A stretch of 64,000 nucleotides of DNA from Bufo bufo (Eukaryota; Chordata; Amphibia; Anura; Bufonidae): the NCBI RefSeq assembly GCF_905171765.1, contig NC_053392.1, positions 408,374,565 through 408,438,564 on the forward strand, given 5' to 3'. This document shows positions 12,124-23,880 of this stretch, piece after piece. The stretch's first letter is position 1. Each line of letters starts with the position of its first letter. The notes below the pieces were generated by a model. That model had not been told where the DNA came from, did no database searches, and saw only the letters and a list, made by a program, of their open reading frames with translations. Made by a program: the position numbers and the translations under genes.

Positions 12124-13054
12124 TTAATAACTGGTTGAACCTCCTTTGGCAGCAATAACTTCAACCAAACGTTTCCTGTAGTTGCAGATCAGACGTGCAC
12201 AACGGTCAGGAGTAATTCTTGAGCATTCCTCTTTACAGAACTGTTTCAGTTCAGCAATATTCTTGAGATGTCTGGTGTGAATCGCTTTCTTGAGGTCATG
12301 CCACAGCATCTCAATCGGGTTGAGGTCAGGACTCTGACTGGGCCACTCCAGAAGGCGTATTTTCTTCTGTTTAAGCCATTCTGTTGTTGATTTATTTCTA
12401 TGCTTTGGGTCGTTGTCCTGTTGCAACACCCATCTTCTGTTGAGCTTCAGCTGGTGGACAGATGGCCTTAAGTTCTCCTGCAAAATGTCTTGATAAACTT
12501 GGGAATTCATTTTTCCTTTGATGATAGCAATCCGTCCAGGCCCTGACGCAGCAAAGCAGCCCCAAACCATGATGCCCCCACCACCATACTTCACAGTTGG
12601 GATGAGGTTTTGATGTTGGTGTGCTGTGCCTCTTTTTCTCCACACATAGTGTTGTGTGTTTCTTCCAAACAACTCAACTTTGGTTTCATCTGTCCACAGA
12701 ATATTTTTCCAGTACTGCTGTGGAACATCCAGGTGCTCTTGTGCAAACTGAAAACGTGCAGCAATGTTTTTTTTGGACAGCAGTGGCTTCCTCTGTGGTA
12801 TCCTCCCATGAAATCCATTCTTGTTTAGTGTTTTACATATCGTAGATTCACTAACAGGGATGTTAGCATATGCCAAAGACTTTTGTAAGTCTTTAGCTGA
12901 CACTCTAGGATTCTTCTTCACCTCATTGAGCAGTCTGCGCTGTGCTCTTGCAGTCATCTTTACAGGACGGCCACTCCTAGGGAGAGTAGCAGCAGTGCTG
13001 AACTTTCTCCATTTATAGACAATTTGTCTTACCGTGGACTGATGAACAGCAAGG
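12124..13054 (-). pseudogene. Tc1-like transposase, main part
   Basis: This holds the catalytic domain and the second half of the DNA-binding region of a Tc1/mariner transposase. Visible motifs are [17 protein letters not shown] (GRPR-type linker), LWTDETKVELFG (first Asp), GGGGIMVWGCFA, LQQDNDPKH (second Asp) and [11 protein letters not shown] (Glu). The frame is open from 13049 down to the stop at 12124. The chromovirus inserted inside the N-terminal helix-turn-helix region; the remaining N-terminal codons are at 26966-27045. No stop or frameshift is seen in either part, so the insertion itself appears to have inactivated the gene. Confidence 0.9.
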
Positions 13055-13551
13055 TGTCATGCCCCGTCCTGACGGTGTGCGGAGGTCGGCCAGAATAGCA
13101 GCACTAGTTTAGTGTTTTGTTTTGGAGCCGTGCTGGATCCGCCTCCCATCAGGTGCACTGGGTGGGGTTATGAGTTTAAATAGCACTCCACCCCAGTGCT
13201 CTGAGCGGATTATATTCATCACTTTGGTCTTGGAAGCTAGAGAGGAAGGTTGTCTGTTCCAGCGCAGAGAGATAAGTGTCGTTTCTTGTTTGATTGTTTG
13301 GTGTCATCTCTCCCATCCAGGTTCTGTGCGAGCAGGCTGCTCCTATTTCCCCTCTTCACCATCTCAGGGAATTTAGGGTGTTTCAGTCCAGGCACGGGGA
13401 CACATCATACCTACTATTAAGGTCTGCATGTGGGCTGAGCATTGCAGGGAGAGAGGTCAGGGATAAGTTAGGAGGTGACCCTTCCCCTGCCTCTCGCCTA
13501 GAGCCTTGTTGGTGGTTTAACTGTTAGTCTGTGTGCACGTCCGTCGTGACA
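13055..13551 (+). repeat. 5' LTR of chromovirus
   Basis: It begins TGTCATGCCCCG and ends GTCGTGACA. It contains a TATA-like TTTAAATAG at 13175-13183 and the sequence GCGGATTATA at 13205-13214, which is complementary to the putative primer-binding site. U3 would therefore be about 13055-13204. Confidence 0.93.
13175..13214 (+). promoter_or_regulatory. LTR promoter and self-primer
   Basis: TTTAAATAG lies 28-30 bp upstream of GCGGATTATA. If transcription starts near 13205, as TATA spacing predicts, the first ten bases of the RNA match the complement of 13553-13562. This is the arrangement known for Tf1-type self-primed elements. The start site is inferred, not shown. Confidence 0.55.
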
Positions 13552-13552
13552 T

Positions 13553-13562
13553 TATAATCCGC
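13553..13562 (+). promoter_or_regulatory. Self-priming primer-binding site
   Basis: TATAATCCGC lies one base after the 5' LTR and is the exact reverse complement of LTR bases 13205-13214. No tRNA-type site starting TGG is present directly after the LTR. Known Tf1/sushi-group elements prime minus-strand synthesis from the 5' end of their own RNA in this way. Confidence 0.6.
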
Positions 13563-13598
13563 CCAAAACTCTGACTGTCATTGCTCAGCGGTTTTGTA

Positions 13599-14480
13599 AT
13601 GGCGTCAATTGAGGCATTAGTTGACCGCATGCAGGGGCTATCCCTAGAGGTTGCAGAGCTGCGTGGTTCGGTCGCACGGTGTCAGAGTGCTCTGGCATCA
13701 GGAGGAGGTCAAGTTTGTGTGGAGCCTAAAGTGGCTCTTCCTGATCGATTTTCAGGGGGTACGGATGACTTTGTCCGTTTTAGAGAGTCCTGCAAATTGT
13801 ACTTTCGGCTGCGTCCATCCTCATCAGGGGATGAGGGTCAGAGGATAGGAATAATTATTTCTCTACTTAAAGGGGACGTACAATCCTGGGCCTTTTCTCT
13901 GCTGTCTGGTTCTCGGGCCCTCCGGTCGGTGGAGGAATTTTTTAAGGCTCTGGGATTGATCTACGATGACCCAGATCGTGTCTCGATGGCAGAGTCGAGA
14001 TTACGTAACTTATTTCAGGGGGAACATACTGCAGAGGCTTATTGTGTCGAATTCAGGAGATGGGCTACTGAATCAGAGTGGAATGATCCTGCGTTACGTA
14101 GCCAGTTTTGTCAGGGGTTATCCGAAAGACTGAAGGATGCCCTTGCTTTTCATGAATACCCAGACTCTTTGGAGAACGCCATGTCGCTAGCAGTACGGCT
14201 AGACAGACGTATCAGAGAGAGGTATACGGCTTCTCCTGCACGAGGTATCCCTTCTGTGAGTGGTTTCGTCTCTACTGCCTCCCCGGGTGATGTTACAGGT
14301 AACGCGGGGGTAGCGGAGGAACCCATGCAATTGGGTCAGATTTCTTTCCATTCGGATAGTAGAGACTTTAGAAAATCGCACAAACTATGTTACTATTGTG
14401 GAAAGAGTGGTCATTTTGTTTTTGCTTGTCCTTATGTTAAACCACAGGTGGTAGAGAAAAAGAAAAAAAAACTTCCCTGA
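13599..14480 (+). CDS. Gag of chromovirus, intact
   Basis: Structural protein that would assemble virus-like particles and bind the element's RNA. The frame is open from 13581; I prefer the Met at 13599 (MASIEALVDRMQG), giving about 293 residues, because relatives begin with a short coiled segment like this. The middle carries the gypsy-type capsid region (PDRFSGGTDDFVRF, then LLKGDVQSWAFSLL and WATESEWNDPALRSQF). The C-terminus carries one CCHC zinc knuckle, CYYCGKSGHFVFAC, and a Lys-rich tail. This gag type is the relative of host genes such as the PEG10/RTL family (family knowledge). Pol follows in the -1 frame. No lesion is seen in gag itself. Confidence 0.9.
   Translation: MASIEALVDRMQGLSLEVAELRGSVARCQSALASGGGQVCVEPKVALPDRFSGGTDDFVRFRESCKLYFRLRPSSSGDEGQRIGIIISLLKGDVQSWAFSLLSGSRALRSVEEFFKALGLIYDDPDRVSMAESRLRNLFQGEHTAEAYCVEFRRWATESEWNDPALRSQFCQGLSERLKDALAFHEYPDSLENAMSLAVRLDRRIRERYTASPARGIPSVSGFVSTASPGDVTGNAGVAEEPMQLGQISFHSDSRDFRKSHKLCYYCGKSGHFVFACPYVKPQVVEKKKKKLP
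14461..14471 (+). promoter_or_regulatory. Candidate -1 frameshift site
   Basis: A run of nine A (14463-14471) ends gag nine bases before its stop. In the gag frame it offers A AAA AAA, a slippery heptamer, and pol lies in the -1 frame. A TAG at 14510-14512 now blocks that frame; whether it is a mutation or the true layout differs cannot be told from one copy. Confidence 0.45.
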
Positions 14481-14512
14481 CACTTGGTAGCATGAATGGT
14501 GTGGTGGAGTAG

Positions 14513-15436
14513 GCAGGTATGCAAGCTCCCTGCAGTTCCCGTTTTCTCCTTCCAGCTATGGAGGCGCTGGAGTCAAGAAATGTTTTTTTAGAGGTGTTCC
14601 TTGATTGTGGTGCTGGTGTAAACCTAATTGACTTTCTTTTCCTTCAAGATTTAGGACTAAGTACTAAGAACGAGATTCGTGTTTTTGCAATTGATTCTTC
14701 CCCTCTTTCTCTAAGAAGCCTTACTCACATTGTTCATGGTATTCACTTAACGGTGGGTGATTCACATGTGGAAATTATTTCTTGTTTTGTCTTGAAGGAT
14801 TTGCCAGCTCCTATAGTTTTGGGGTTGCCATGGTTGACTAAACATAACCCAAGTATAGACTGGCAAGCGAGACAAATCATCGGTTGGAGTGAGTTTTGTT
14901 CGGATAATTGTTTTGGCACATCTATCTCTGGTTTGTCCACTTCGGCTTTACCTTCGTATCTCTCAGATTTTGCTGATGTCTTTTTGGAGGGCGGGGCTCA
15001 GGAATTGCCCCCTCATCGTGATTATGATTGTCCAGTCAATCTCGTCCCAGGGGCTAAGTTGCCAAAGTCTCGGCTTTATAACCTTTCTCAACCCGAAAGA
15101 GAGGTCATGCGAAAATATATCGCCGAGAGTTTGGCAAAAGGGCATATTAGACCATCTAAGTCTCCAGTGGCAGTGGGGTTGTTCTTTGTGAAGAAAAAGG
15201 ATGGATCACTGAGACCGTGTTTGGATTTCCGGGAATTGAACCGTATTACAGTACGGGATCCATATCCCCTGCCTTTGATCTCTGACCTTTTTGATCAGAT
15301 TGTTGGAGCCAAGGTGTTCTCCAAGTTGGATTTGAGAGGGGCCTACAATCTGATAAGAATCAAGAAGGGGGATGAGTGGAAAACGGCCTTCAATACGCAC
15401 GAGGGTCATTTTGAGAACCTGGTTATACCTTTTGGG
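14513..15436 (+). pseudogene. Pol part 1: protease and RT N-terminus
   Basis: The frame opens after the TAG at 14510. The aspartic protease region shows [11 protein letters not shown], where the usual DSG/DTG is DCG, then the conserved [10 protein letters not shown]. The reverse transcriptase begins with [32 protein letters not shown] and [13 protein letters not shown] (first catalytic Asp of RT) and stops at the VIPFG motif, where the hAT element is inserted. The continuation is at 24178. Domains are assigned from motif order known in Ty3/gypsy elements. Confidence 0.9.
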
Positions 15437-15444
15437 TAGGGATG

Positions 15445-15560
15445 AGTGAACCCGAACTGTATAGTTCGGGTTCGTACCGAATTTTGGGGTGTCCGTGACA
15501 CGGACCCGAACCCGAACATTTTCGTAAAAGTCTGGGTTCGGGTTCGGTGTTCGGCGCTTT
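15445..15560. repeat. Left subterminal GGGTTCG cluster
   Basis: Several copies of GGGTTCG or CGAACCC occur in both orientations just inside the left end; the right end has a matching cluster at about 24030-24150. In other hAT elements such subterminal repeats are transposase binding sites; that function here is inference. Confidence 0.6.
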
Positions 15561-15960
15561 CTTGGCGCTTTTTGAAAGGCTGCAAAGCAGCCAATCAACA
15601 AGCGTCATACTACTTGCCCCAAGAGGCCATCACAGCCTTGCCTACTATTGGCATGGCTGTGATTGGCCAGTGCAGCATGTGACCCAGCCTCTATATAAGC
15701 TTGGGTCACGTAGCGCTGCACGTCACTCTGCTGATTCAAGCATAGGGAGAGGTTGCTGCTGCGACGTTATGGCGAGATTAGGCAGATTAACTCCTCCAAA
15801 AGACTTAATTCAGTGATCGATCTCCAGCTGTGGATCATTGAAGTGCTGATATTGAATTGCTCACTTTTTTTAGGCTGCCCAGAGCGTTTTTATATCACTT
15901 TTTTCTGGGGTGATTGGCGGCCATTTTGTGGCTTGTGGTGCGCCAGCACAAGCTACCACC

Positions 15961-16347
15961 AAGTGCATTTAACCATCAACAGTGTGGTTATTTTTTGGCC
16001 ATATACTACATCAGGTGCAGGCTGAGCCTGTGTCACCCAAGTGCATTTAACCATCAACAGTGTGGTTATTTTTTGGCCATATACTACATCAGGTGCAGGC
16101 TGAGCCTGTGTCACCCAAGTGCATTTAACCATCAACAGTGTGGTTATTTTTTGGCCATATACTACATCAGGTGCAGGCTGAGCCTGTGTCACCCAAGTGC
16201 ATTTAACCATCAACAGTGTGGTTATTTTTTGGCCATATACTACATCAGGTGCAGGCTGAGCCTGTGTCACCCAAGTGCATTTAACCATCAATAGTGTGGT
16301 TATTTTTTGGCCATATACTACATCAGGGGCAAGTTGAGCCTGTCACC
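15961..16347. repeat. 78-bp tandem repeat (about 5 copies)
   Basis: Units starting AAGTGCATTTAACCATCAAC occur at 15961, 16039, 16117, 16195 and 16273, a period of exactly 78 bp. As 78 is divisible by three, both strands stay open for over 100 codons. This is a structural by-product, upstream of the transposase start. Confidence 0.95.
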
Positions 16348-17060
16348 CAGCGCCTAAAAAATAGCCCTGACATTTATATTCCTCCAAATCAGTACTGTTT
16401 TAGCTGGTCAAGTTATTTGTAGTGACCGTAAAAGCACAGTTTTTGTTCTGGGTTGAAAAAGTATTCCCAAATTTGCCATTTTCTAAATTGGTAGTTTCTG
16501 CTATATCAGGCCTACTTTAAATCTATCCCAAAAAGGGTATATTAGATTCAAGGTGCTGATAGTGTCATTCTGAAAAACTTAACACACGCTACAGTGCAGA
16601 TACAAATATAATTCTGTGATTAAAGGTATACCTGTCACACAGCGCCTAAAAAATAGCCCTGACATTTATATTCCTCTAAATCAGTACTGTTTTAGCTGGT
16701 CAAATTATTTGTAGTGACCGTAAAAGCTCAGTTTTTGTTCTGGGTTGAAAAAGGATTCCCAAATTTGCCATTTTCTAAATTGGTAGTTTCTGCTATATCA
16801 GGCCTACTTTAAATCTATCCCAAAAAGGGTATATTAGATTCAAGGTGCTGATAGTGTCATTCTGAAAAACTTAACACACGCTACAGTGCAGATACAAGTC
16901 TAATTCTGTGATTAAAGGTATACCTGTCACACAGCGCCTAAAAAATAGGCCTGACATTTATATTCCTCTAAATCAGTACTGTTTTAGCTGGTCAAATTAT
17001 TTGTAGTGACCGTAAAAGCACAGTTTTTGTTCTGGGTTGAAAAACTATTCCCAAATTTGC
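16348..17060. repeat. 292-bp tandem repeat (2.4 copies)
   Basis: The block starting CAGCGCCTAAAAAATAG recurs at 16348, 16640 and 16932 with few differences. It forms the 5' untranslated part between the 78-bp array and the transposase. Confidence 0.93.
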
Positions 17061-17089
17061 CATTTTCAAAATTGTGGTGAACGGGAACA

Positions 17090-20000
17090 ATGAGGAAAAC
17101 ATCTAATAAGGGACGCGGACGTGGACATGGTCGTGGTGGTGTTAGTGGACCCTCTGGTGCTGGGAGAGGACGTGGCCGTTCTGCCACAGCCACACGTACT
17201 AGTGTACCAACTACCTCAGGTCCCAGTAGCCGCCAGAATTTACAGGGATATTTGGTGGGGCCCAATGCAGTTCTAAGGATGGTAAGGCCTGAGCAGGTAC
17301 AGGCATTAGTCAATTGGGTGGCCGACAGTGCATCCAGCACGTTCACATTATCTCCCACCCAGTCTTCTGCAGAAAGCGCACAGATGGCGCATGAAAACCA
17401 AGCCCATCAGTCTGTCACATCACCCCCTTGCATATCAGGGAAACTGTCTGAGCCTCAAGTTATGCAGCAGTCTCTTATGCTGTTTGAAGACTCTGCTGCC
17501 AGGGTTTCCCAAGGGCATCCACCTAGCCCTTCCCCAGGGGTGGAAGAGATAGAATGCACTAACGCACAACCACTTTTGTTTCCTGATGATGATGACATGG
17601 AATACCACCTCAGCACGTCTCTGTTGATGACGAAATACAGGTGCCAACTGCTGCGTCTTTCTGCAGTGTGCAGACTGAACAGGAGGTCAGGGATCAAGAC
17701 TGGGTGGAAGACGATGCAGGGGACGATGAGGTCCTAGACCCCACATGGAATGAAGGTCGTGCCACTGACTTTCACAGTTCAGAGGAAGAGGCAGTGGTGA
17801 GACCGAGCCAACAGCGTAGCAAAAGAGGGAGCAGTGGGCAAAATCAGAACACCAGCCGCCAAGAGACTCCACCTGCTACTGACCGCCGCCATCTGGGACC
17901 GAGCACCCCAAAGGCAGCTTCAAGGAGTTCCCTGGCATGGCACTTCTTCAAACAATGTGCTGACGACAAGACCCGAGTGGTTTGCACGCTGTGCCATCAG
18001 AGCCTGAAGCGAGGCATTAACGTTCTGAACCTTAGCACAACCTGCATGACCAGGCACCTGCATGCAAAGCATGAACTGCAGTGGAGTAAACACCTTAAAA
18101 AAGAGAAGTCACTCAGGCTCCCCCTGCTACCTCTTCTGCTGCTGCCGCCCCGGCCTCTTCTGCTGCTGCAGCCTCGGCCTCTTCCTCCGCCTCTGGAGGA
18201 ACGTTGGCACCTGCCGCCCAGCAAACATGGGATGTACCACCAACACCACCACCTGCGTCACCAAGCATCTCAACCATGTCACACGGCAGCGTTCAGCTCT
18301 CCATCTCACAAACATTTGAGAGAAAGCGTAAATTCCCACCTAGCCACCCTCGATCCTTGGCCCTGAATGCCAGCATTTCTAAACTACTGGCCTATGAAAT
18401 GCTGTCATTTAGGCTGGTGGACACAGACCGCTTCAAACAGCTCATGTCGCTTGCTGTCCCACAGTATGTTGTTCCCAGCCGGCACTACTTCTCCAAGAGA
18501 GCCGTGCCTTCCCTGCACAACCAAGTGTCCGATAAAATCAAGTGTGCACTGCGCAACGCCATCTGTGGCAAGGTCCACCTAACCACAAATACGTGGACCA
18601 GTAAGCACGGCCAGGGACGCTATATCTCCCTAACTGCACACTGGGTAAATGTAGTGGTGGCTGGGCCCCAGGCGGAGAGCTGTTTGGCGCACGTCCTTCT
18701 GCCGCCAAGGATCGCAGGGCAACATTCTTTGCCTCCTGTCTCCTCCTCCTCCTACTCAGCTTCCTCCTCCTCTTCTTCCACCTGCTCATCCAGTCAGCCA
18801 CACACCTTCACCACCAACTTCAGCACAGCCCGGGGTAAACGTCAGCAGGCCGTTCTGAAACTCATATGTTTGGGGGACAGGCCCCACACCGCACAGGAGT
18901 TGTGGCGGGGTATAGAACAATAGACCGACGAGTGGTTGCTGCCGGTGAGCCTCAAGCCCGGCCTGGTGGTGTGCGATAATGGGCGAAATCTCGTTGCAGC
19001 TCTGGGACTAGCCGGTTTGACGCACATCCCTTGCCTGGCGCATGTGCTGAATTTGGTGGTGCAGAAGTTCATTCGCAACTACCCCGACATGTCAGAGCTG
19101 CTGCATAAAGTGCGGGCCGTCTGTTCGCGCTTGCGGCGTTCACACCCTGCTGCTGCACGCCTGTCTGCGCTACAGCGTAACTTCGGCCTTCCCGCTCACC
19201 GCCTCATATGCGATGTGCCCACCAGGTGGAACTCCACCTTGCACATGCTGGACAGACTGTGCGAGCAGCAGCAGGCCATAGTGGAGTTTCAGCTGCAGCA
19301 CGCACGGGTCAGTCGCACTGCGGAACAGCACCACTTCACCACCAATGACTGGGCCTCCATGCGAGACCTGTGTGCCCTGTTGCGCTGTTTCGAGTACTCC
19401 ACCAACATGGCCAGTGGCGATGACGCCGTTATCAGCGTTACAATACCACTTCTATGTCTCCTTGAGAAAACACTTAGGGCGATGATGGAAGAGGAGGTGG
19501 CCCAGGAGGAAGAGGAGGAAGAGGGGTCATTTTTAGCACTTTCAGGCCAGTCTCTTCAAAGTGACTCAGAGGGAGGTTTTTTGCAACACCAGAGGCCAGG
19601 TACAAATGTGGCCAGACAGGGCCCACTACTGGAGGACGAGGAGGACGAGGATGAGGAGGAAGTGGAGGAGGATGAGGATGAAGCATGTTCACAGCGGGGT
19701 GGCACCCAAAGCAGCTCGGGCCCATCACTGGTGCGTGGCTGGGGGGAAACACAGGACGATGACGATACGCCTCCCACAGAGGACAGCTTGTCCTTACCTC
19801 TGGGCAGCCTGGCACACATGAGCGACTACATGCTGCAGTGCCTGCGCAACGACAGCAGAGTTGCCCACATTTTAACGTGTGCGGACTACTGGGTTGCCAC
19901 CCTGCTGGATCCCCGGTACAAAGACAATGTGCCCACCTTACTTCCTACACTGGAGCGTGATAGGAAGATGCGCGAGTACAAGCGCACGTTGGTTAACGCA

Positions 20001-20512
20001 CTACTGAGAGCATTCCCAAATGTCACAGGGGAACCAGTGGAAGCCCAAGTTAAAGGCAGAGGAGGAGCAAGAGGTCGCCAACGCAGCTGTGTCACGGCCA
20101 GCTCCTCTGAGGGCAGGGTTAGCATGGCAGAGATGTGGAAAAGTTTTGTCACCACGCCACAGCTAACTGCACCACCACCTGATACGGAACGTGTTAGCAG
20201 GAGGCAACATTTCACACTAACATGGTGAAACAGTACCTGTGCACACCCCTCCACGTACTGACTGATGGTTCAGCCCCATTCAACTTCTGGGTCTCCAAAT
20301 TGTCCACGTGGCCAGAGCTAGCCTTTTATGCCTTGGAGGTGCTGGCCTGCCCGGCGGCCAGCGTTTTGTCTGAACGTGTATTCAGCACGGCAGGGGGCGT
20401 CATTACAGACAAACGCAGCCGCCTGTCTACAGCCAATGTGGACAAGCTGACGTTCATAAAAATGAACCAGGCATGGATCCCACAGGACCTGTCCATCCCT
20501 TGTGCAGTTTAG
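17090..20512 (+). pseudogene. hAT transposase (BED-finger, hATC), multiply broken
   Basis: It would have excised and integrated the element. The N-terminus is a Gly/Arg-rich segment from 17090 (GRGRGHGRGGVSG) followed by acidic sequence. A frameshift near 17600-17640 leads to the next frame, which holds a BED zinc finger: WHFFKQC, then VVCTLCHQSL and TRHLHAKHELQW. A second frameshift near 18105 leads to the catalytic part (LTTNTWTSKHGQGRYISL). A TAG at 18921-18923 interrupts it. The same frame continues with VVCDNGRNL, CLAHVLNLVVQKF and CDVPTRWNSTLHML, then a long acidic insert. A third frameshift near 20215 precedes the C-terminal dimerisation domain (ELAFYALEVLACPAASVLSE, then VFSTAGG). These are the usual hAT domains in the usual order. 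With at least three frameshifts and one stop it is inactive. Confidence 0.9.
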
Positions 20513-20639
20513 ACATTAACTACCTCCCCTTAACAATATATTATTGTACTCCAGGGCACTTCCTCATTCAATCCTATTTTTATTTTCATTTTACCATTAT
20601 ATTGCGGGGCAACCCAAAGTTGAATGAACCTCTCCTCTG

Positions 20640-23600
20640 TCTGGGTGCCGTGGCCTAAATGTGTGACAGTGGCCTGTTCCAGTGGTGGGTGACGTGAAGC
20701 CTGATTCTCTGCTATGACATGAAGACTGATTCTGTGCTGACATGAAGCCAGATTCTCTGTTACGCGACCTCTCTCCTCTGCCTGGGTGCCTGGGCCTAAA
20801 TATGTGACAGTGGCCTGTTCCAGTGGTGGGTGACGTGAAGCCTGATTCTCTGCTATGACATGAAGACTGATTCTGTGCTGACATGATGACAGATTCTCTG
20901 TTACGGGACCTCTCTCCTCTGTCTGGGTGCCGGGGCCTAAATATGTGACAGTGGCCTGTTCCAGTGGTGGGTGACGTGAAGCCTGATTCTCTGCTATGAC
21001 ATGAAGACTGATTCTCTGCTGACATGAAGCCTGAATCTCTGTTATGGGACCTCTCTCCTCTGCCTGGGTGCCTGGGCCTAAATATGTGACAGTGGCCTGT
21101 TCCAGTGGTGGGTGACGTGAAGCCTGATACTCTGCTATGACATGAAGACTGATTCTGTGCTGACATGAAACAAGATTCTCTGTTACGGGACCTCTCTCCT
21201 CTGTCTGGGTGCCGGGGCCTAAATATGTGACAGTGGTCTGTTCCAGTGGTGGGTGACGTGAAGCCTGATTCTCTGCTATGACATGAAGACTGATTCTGTG
21301 CTGACATGAAGCCAGATTCTCTGTTACGGGACCTCTCTCCTCTGTCTGGGTGCCAGGGCCAAAATGTGTGACAGTGGCCTGTTCCAGTGGTGGGTGACGT
21401 GAAGCCTGATTCTCTGCTATGACATGAAGACTGATTCTGTGCTCACATGAAGCCAGATTCTCTGTTACGGGACCTCTCTCCTCTGTCTGGGTGCCAGGGC
21501 CTAAATGTGTGACAGTGGCCTGTTCCAGTGGTGGGTGACGTGAAGCCTGATTCTCTGCTATGACATGAAGACTGATTCTGCGCTGACATGAAGCCAGATT
21601 CTCTGTTACGGGACCTCTCTCCTCTGTCTGGGTGCCAGGGCCTAAATGTGTGACAGTGGCCTGTTCCAGTGGTGGGTGATGTGAAGCCTGATTCTCTGCT
21701 ATGACATGAAGACTGATTCTGTGCTGACATGAAGCCAGATTCTCTGTTACGGGACCTCTCTCCTCTGTCTGGGTGCCTGGGCCTAAATATGTGACAGTGG
21801 CCTGTTCCAGTGGTGGGTGACGTGAAGCCTGATTCTCTGCTATGACATGAAGACTGATTCTCTGCTGACATGAAGCCTGAATCTCTGTTATGGGACCTCT
21901 CTCCTCTGCCTGGGTGCCTGGGCCTAAATATGTGACAGTGGCCTGTTCCAGTGGTGGGTGACGTGAAGCCTGATTCTCTGCTATGACATGAAGACTGATT
22001 CTGTGCTGACATGAAGCAAGATTCTCTGTTACGGGACCTCTCTCCTCTGTCTGGGTGCCAGGGCCTAAATGTGTGACAGTGGCCTGTTCCAGTGGTGGGT
22101 GACGTGAAGCCTGATTCTCTGCTATGACATTAAGACAGATTCTGTGCTGACATGAAGCCAGATTCTCTGTTACGGGACCTCTCTCCTCTGTCTGGGTGCC
22201 TGGGCCTAAATATGTGACAGTGGCCTGTTCCAGTGGTGGGTGACGTGAAGCCTGATTCTCTGCTATGACATGAAGACTGATTCTCTGCTGACATGAAGCC
22301 AGATTCTCTGTTACAGGACCTCTCTCCTCTGTCTGGGTGCCAGGGCCTAAATGTGTGACAGTGGCCTGTTCCAGTGGTAGGTGACGTGAAGCCTGATTCT
22401 CTGCTATGACATGAAGACTGATTCTGTGCTGACATGAAGCCAGATTCTCTGTTACGGGACCTCTCTCCTCTGTCTGGGTGCCAGGGCCTAAATGTGTGAC
22501 AGTGGCCTGTTCCAGTGGTGGGTGATGTGAAGCCTGATTCTCTGCTATGACATGAAGACTGATTCTGTGCTGACATGAAGCCAGATTCTCTGTTACGGGA
22601 CCTCTCTCCTCTGTCTGGGTGCCTGGGCCTAAATATGTGACAGTGGCGTGTTCCAGTGGTGGGTGACGTGAAGCCTGATTCTCTGCTATGACATGAAGAC
22701 TGATTCTCTGCTGACATGAAGCCTGAATCTCTGTTATAGGACCTCTCTCCTCTGCCTGGGTGCCTGGGCCTAAATATGTGACAGTGGCCTGTTCCAGTGG
22801 TGGGTGACGTGAAGCCTGATTCTCTGCTATGACATGAAGACTGATTCTGTGCTGACATGAAGCAAGATTCTCTGTTACGGGACCTCTCTCCTCTGTCTGG
22901 GTGCCAGGGCCTTAATGTGTGACAGTGGCCTGTTCCAGTGGTGGGTGACGTGAAGCCTGATTCTCTGCTATGACAGGAAGACTGATTCTGTGCTGACATG
23001 AAGCCAGATTCTCTGTTACGGGACCTCTCTCCTCTGTCTGGGTGCCTGGGCCTAAATATGTGACAGTGGCCTGTTCCAGTGGTGGGTGACGTGAAGCCTG
23101 ATTCTCTGCTATGACATGAAGACTGATTCTCTGCTGACATGAAGCCTGAATCTCTGTTATGGGACCTCTCTCCTCTGCCTGGGTGCCTGGGCCTAAATAT
23201 GTGACAGTGGCCTGTTCCAGTGGTGGGTGACGTGAAGCCTGATTCTCTGCTATGACATGAAGACTGATTCTCTGTTGACATGAAGCCTGAATCTCTGTTA
23301 TGGGACCTCTCTCCTCTGCCTGGGTGCCTGGGCCTAAATATGTGACAGTGGCCTGTTCCAGTGGTGGGTGATGTGAAGCCTGATTCTCTGCTATGACATG
23401 AAGACTGATTCTGTGCTGACATGAAGCCAGATTCTCTGTTACGGGACCTCTCTCCTCTGTCTGGGTGCCGGGGCCTAAATGTGTGACAGTGGCCTGTTCC
23501 AGTGGTGGGTGACGTGAAGCCTGATTCTCTGCTATGACATGAAGACTGATTCTGTGCTGACATGAAGCCAGATTCTCTGTTACGGGACCTCTCTCCTCTG

Positions 23601-23880
23601 TCTGGGTGCCAGGGCCTAAATGTGTGACAGTGGCCTGTTCCAGTGGTGGGTGACGTGAAGCCTGATTCTCTGCTATGACATAAAGACTGATTCTGTGCTG
23701 ACATGAAGCCAGATTCTCTGTTACGGGACCTCTCTCCTCTGCCTGGGTGCCGGGGCCTAAATATATGACAATGGACTGTTACAGTGGTGGGTGACGTGAA
23801 GCCAGATTCTCTGCTATGGCATGAAGACTGATTCTCTGCTGACGTGAAGCCAGATTCTCTGCTATGGGACCTCTCTCCAA
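20640..23880. repeat. 141-bp tandem array (about 23 copies)
   Basis: The word TGACGTGAAGCCTGATTCTC recurs at 20690, 20831, 20972, 21113, 21254 and onward, a period of 141 bp. Copies are about 90-98% alike by eye and fall into at least two subtypes (GCCAGATTCTCTGTTACGG and GCCTGAATCTCTGTTATGG). It lies between the transposase and the right end of the hAT element. Since 141 is 3 x 47, the reverse strand shows long open frames (up to 524 codons at 22130-23704) of a 47-residue repeat. Confidence 0.95.

Noticed and set aside
15914..16294. 126-codon frame of a 26-residue repeat
   Set aside because: Explained by five 78-bp tandem units, open on both strands.
18936..20228. Domesticated ZBED-type host gene
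   Set aside because: The frame sits inside a hAT element with clear ends and duplication, and the gene is broken by frameshifts and a stop.
22130..23704. 524-codon antisense frame as a repeat-protein gene
   Set aside because: It lies wholly in a 141-bp tandem array whose period is a multiple of three; no start context, promoter or non-repeat part supports a gene.
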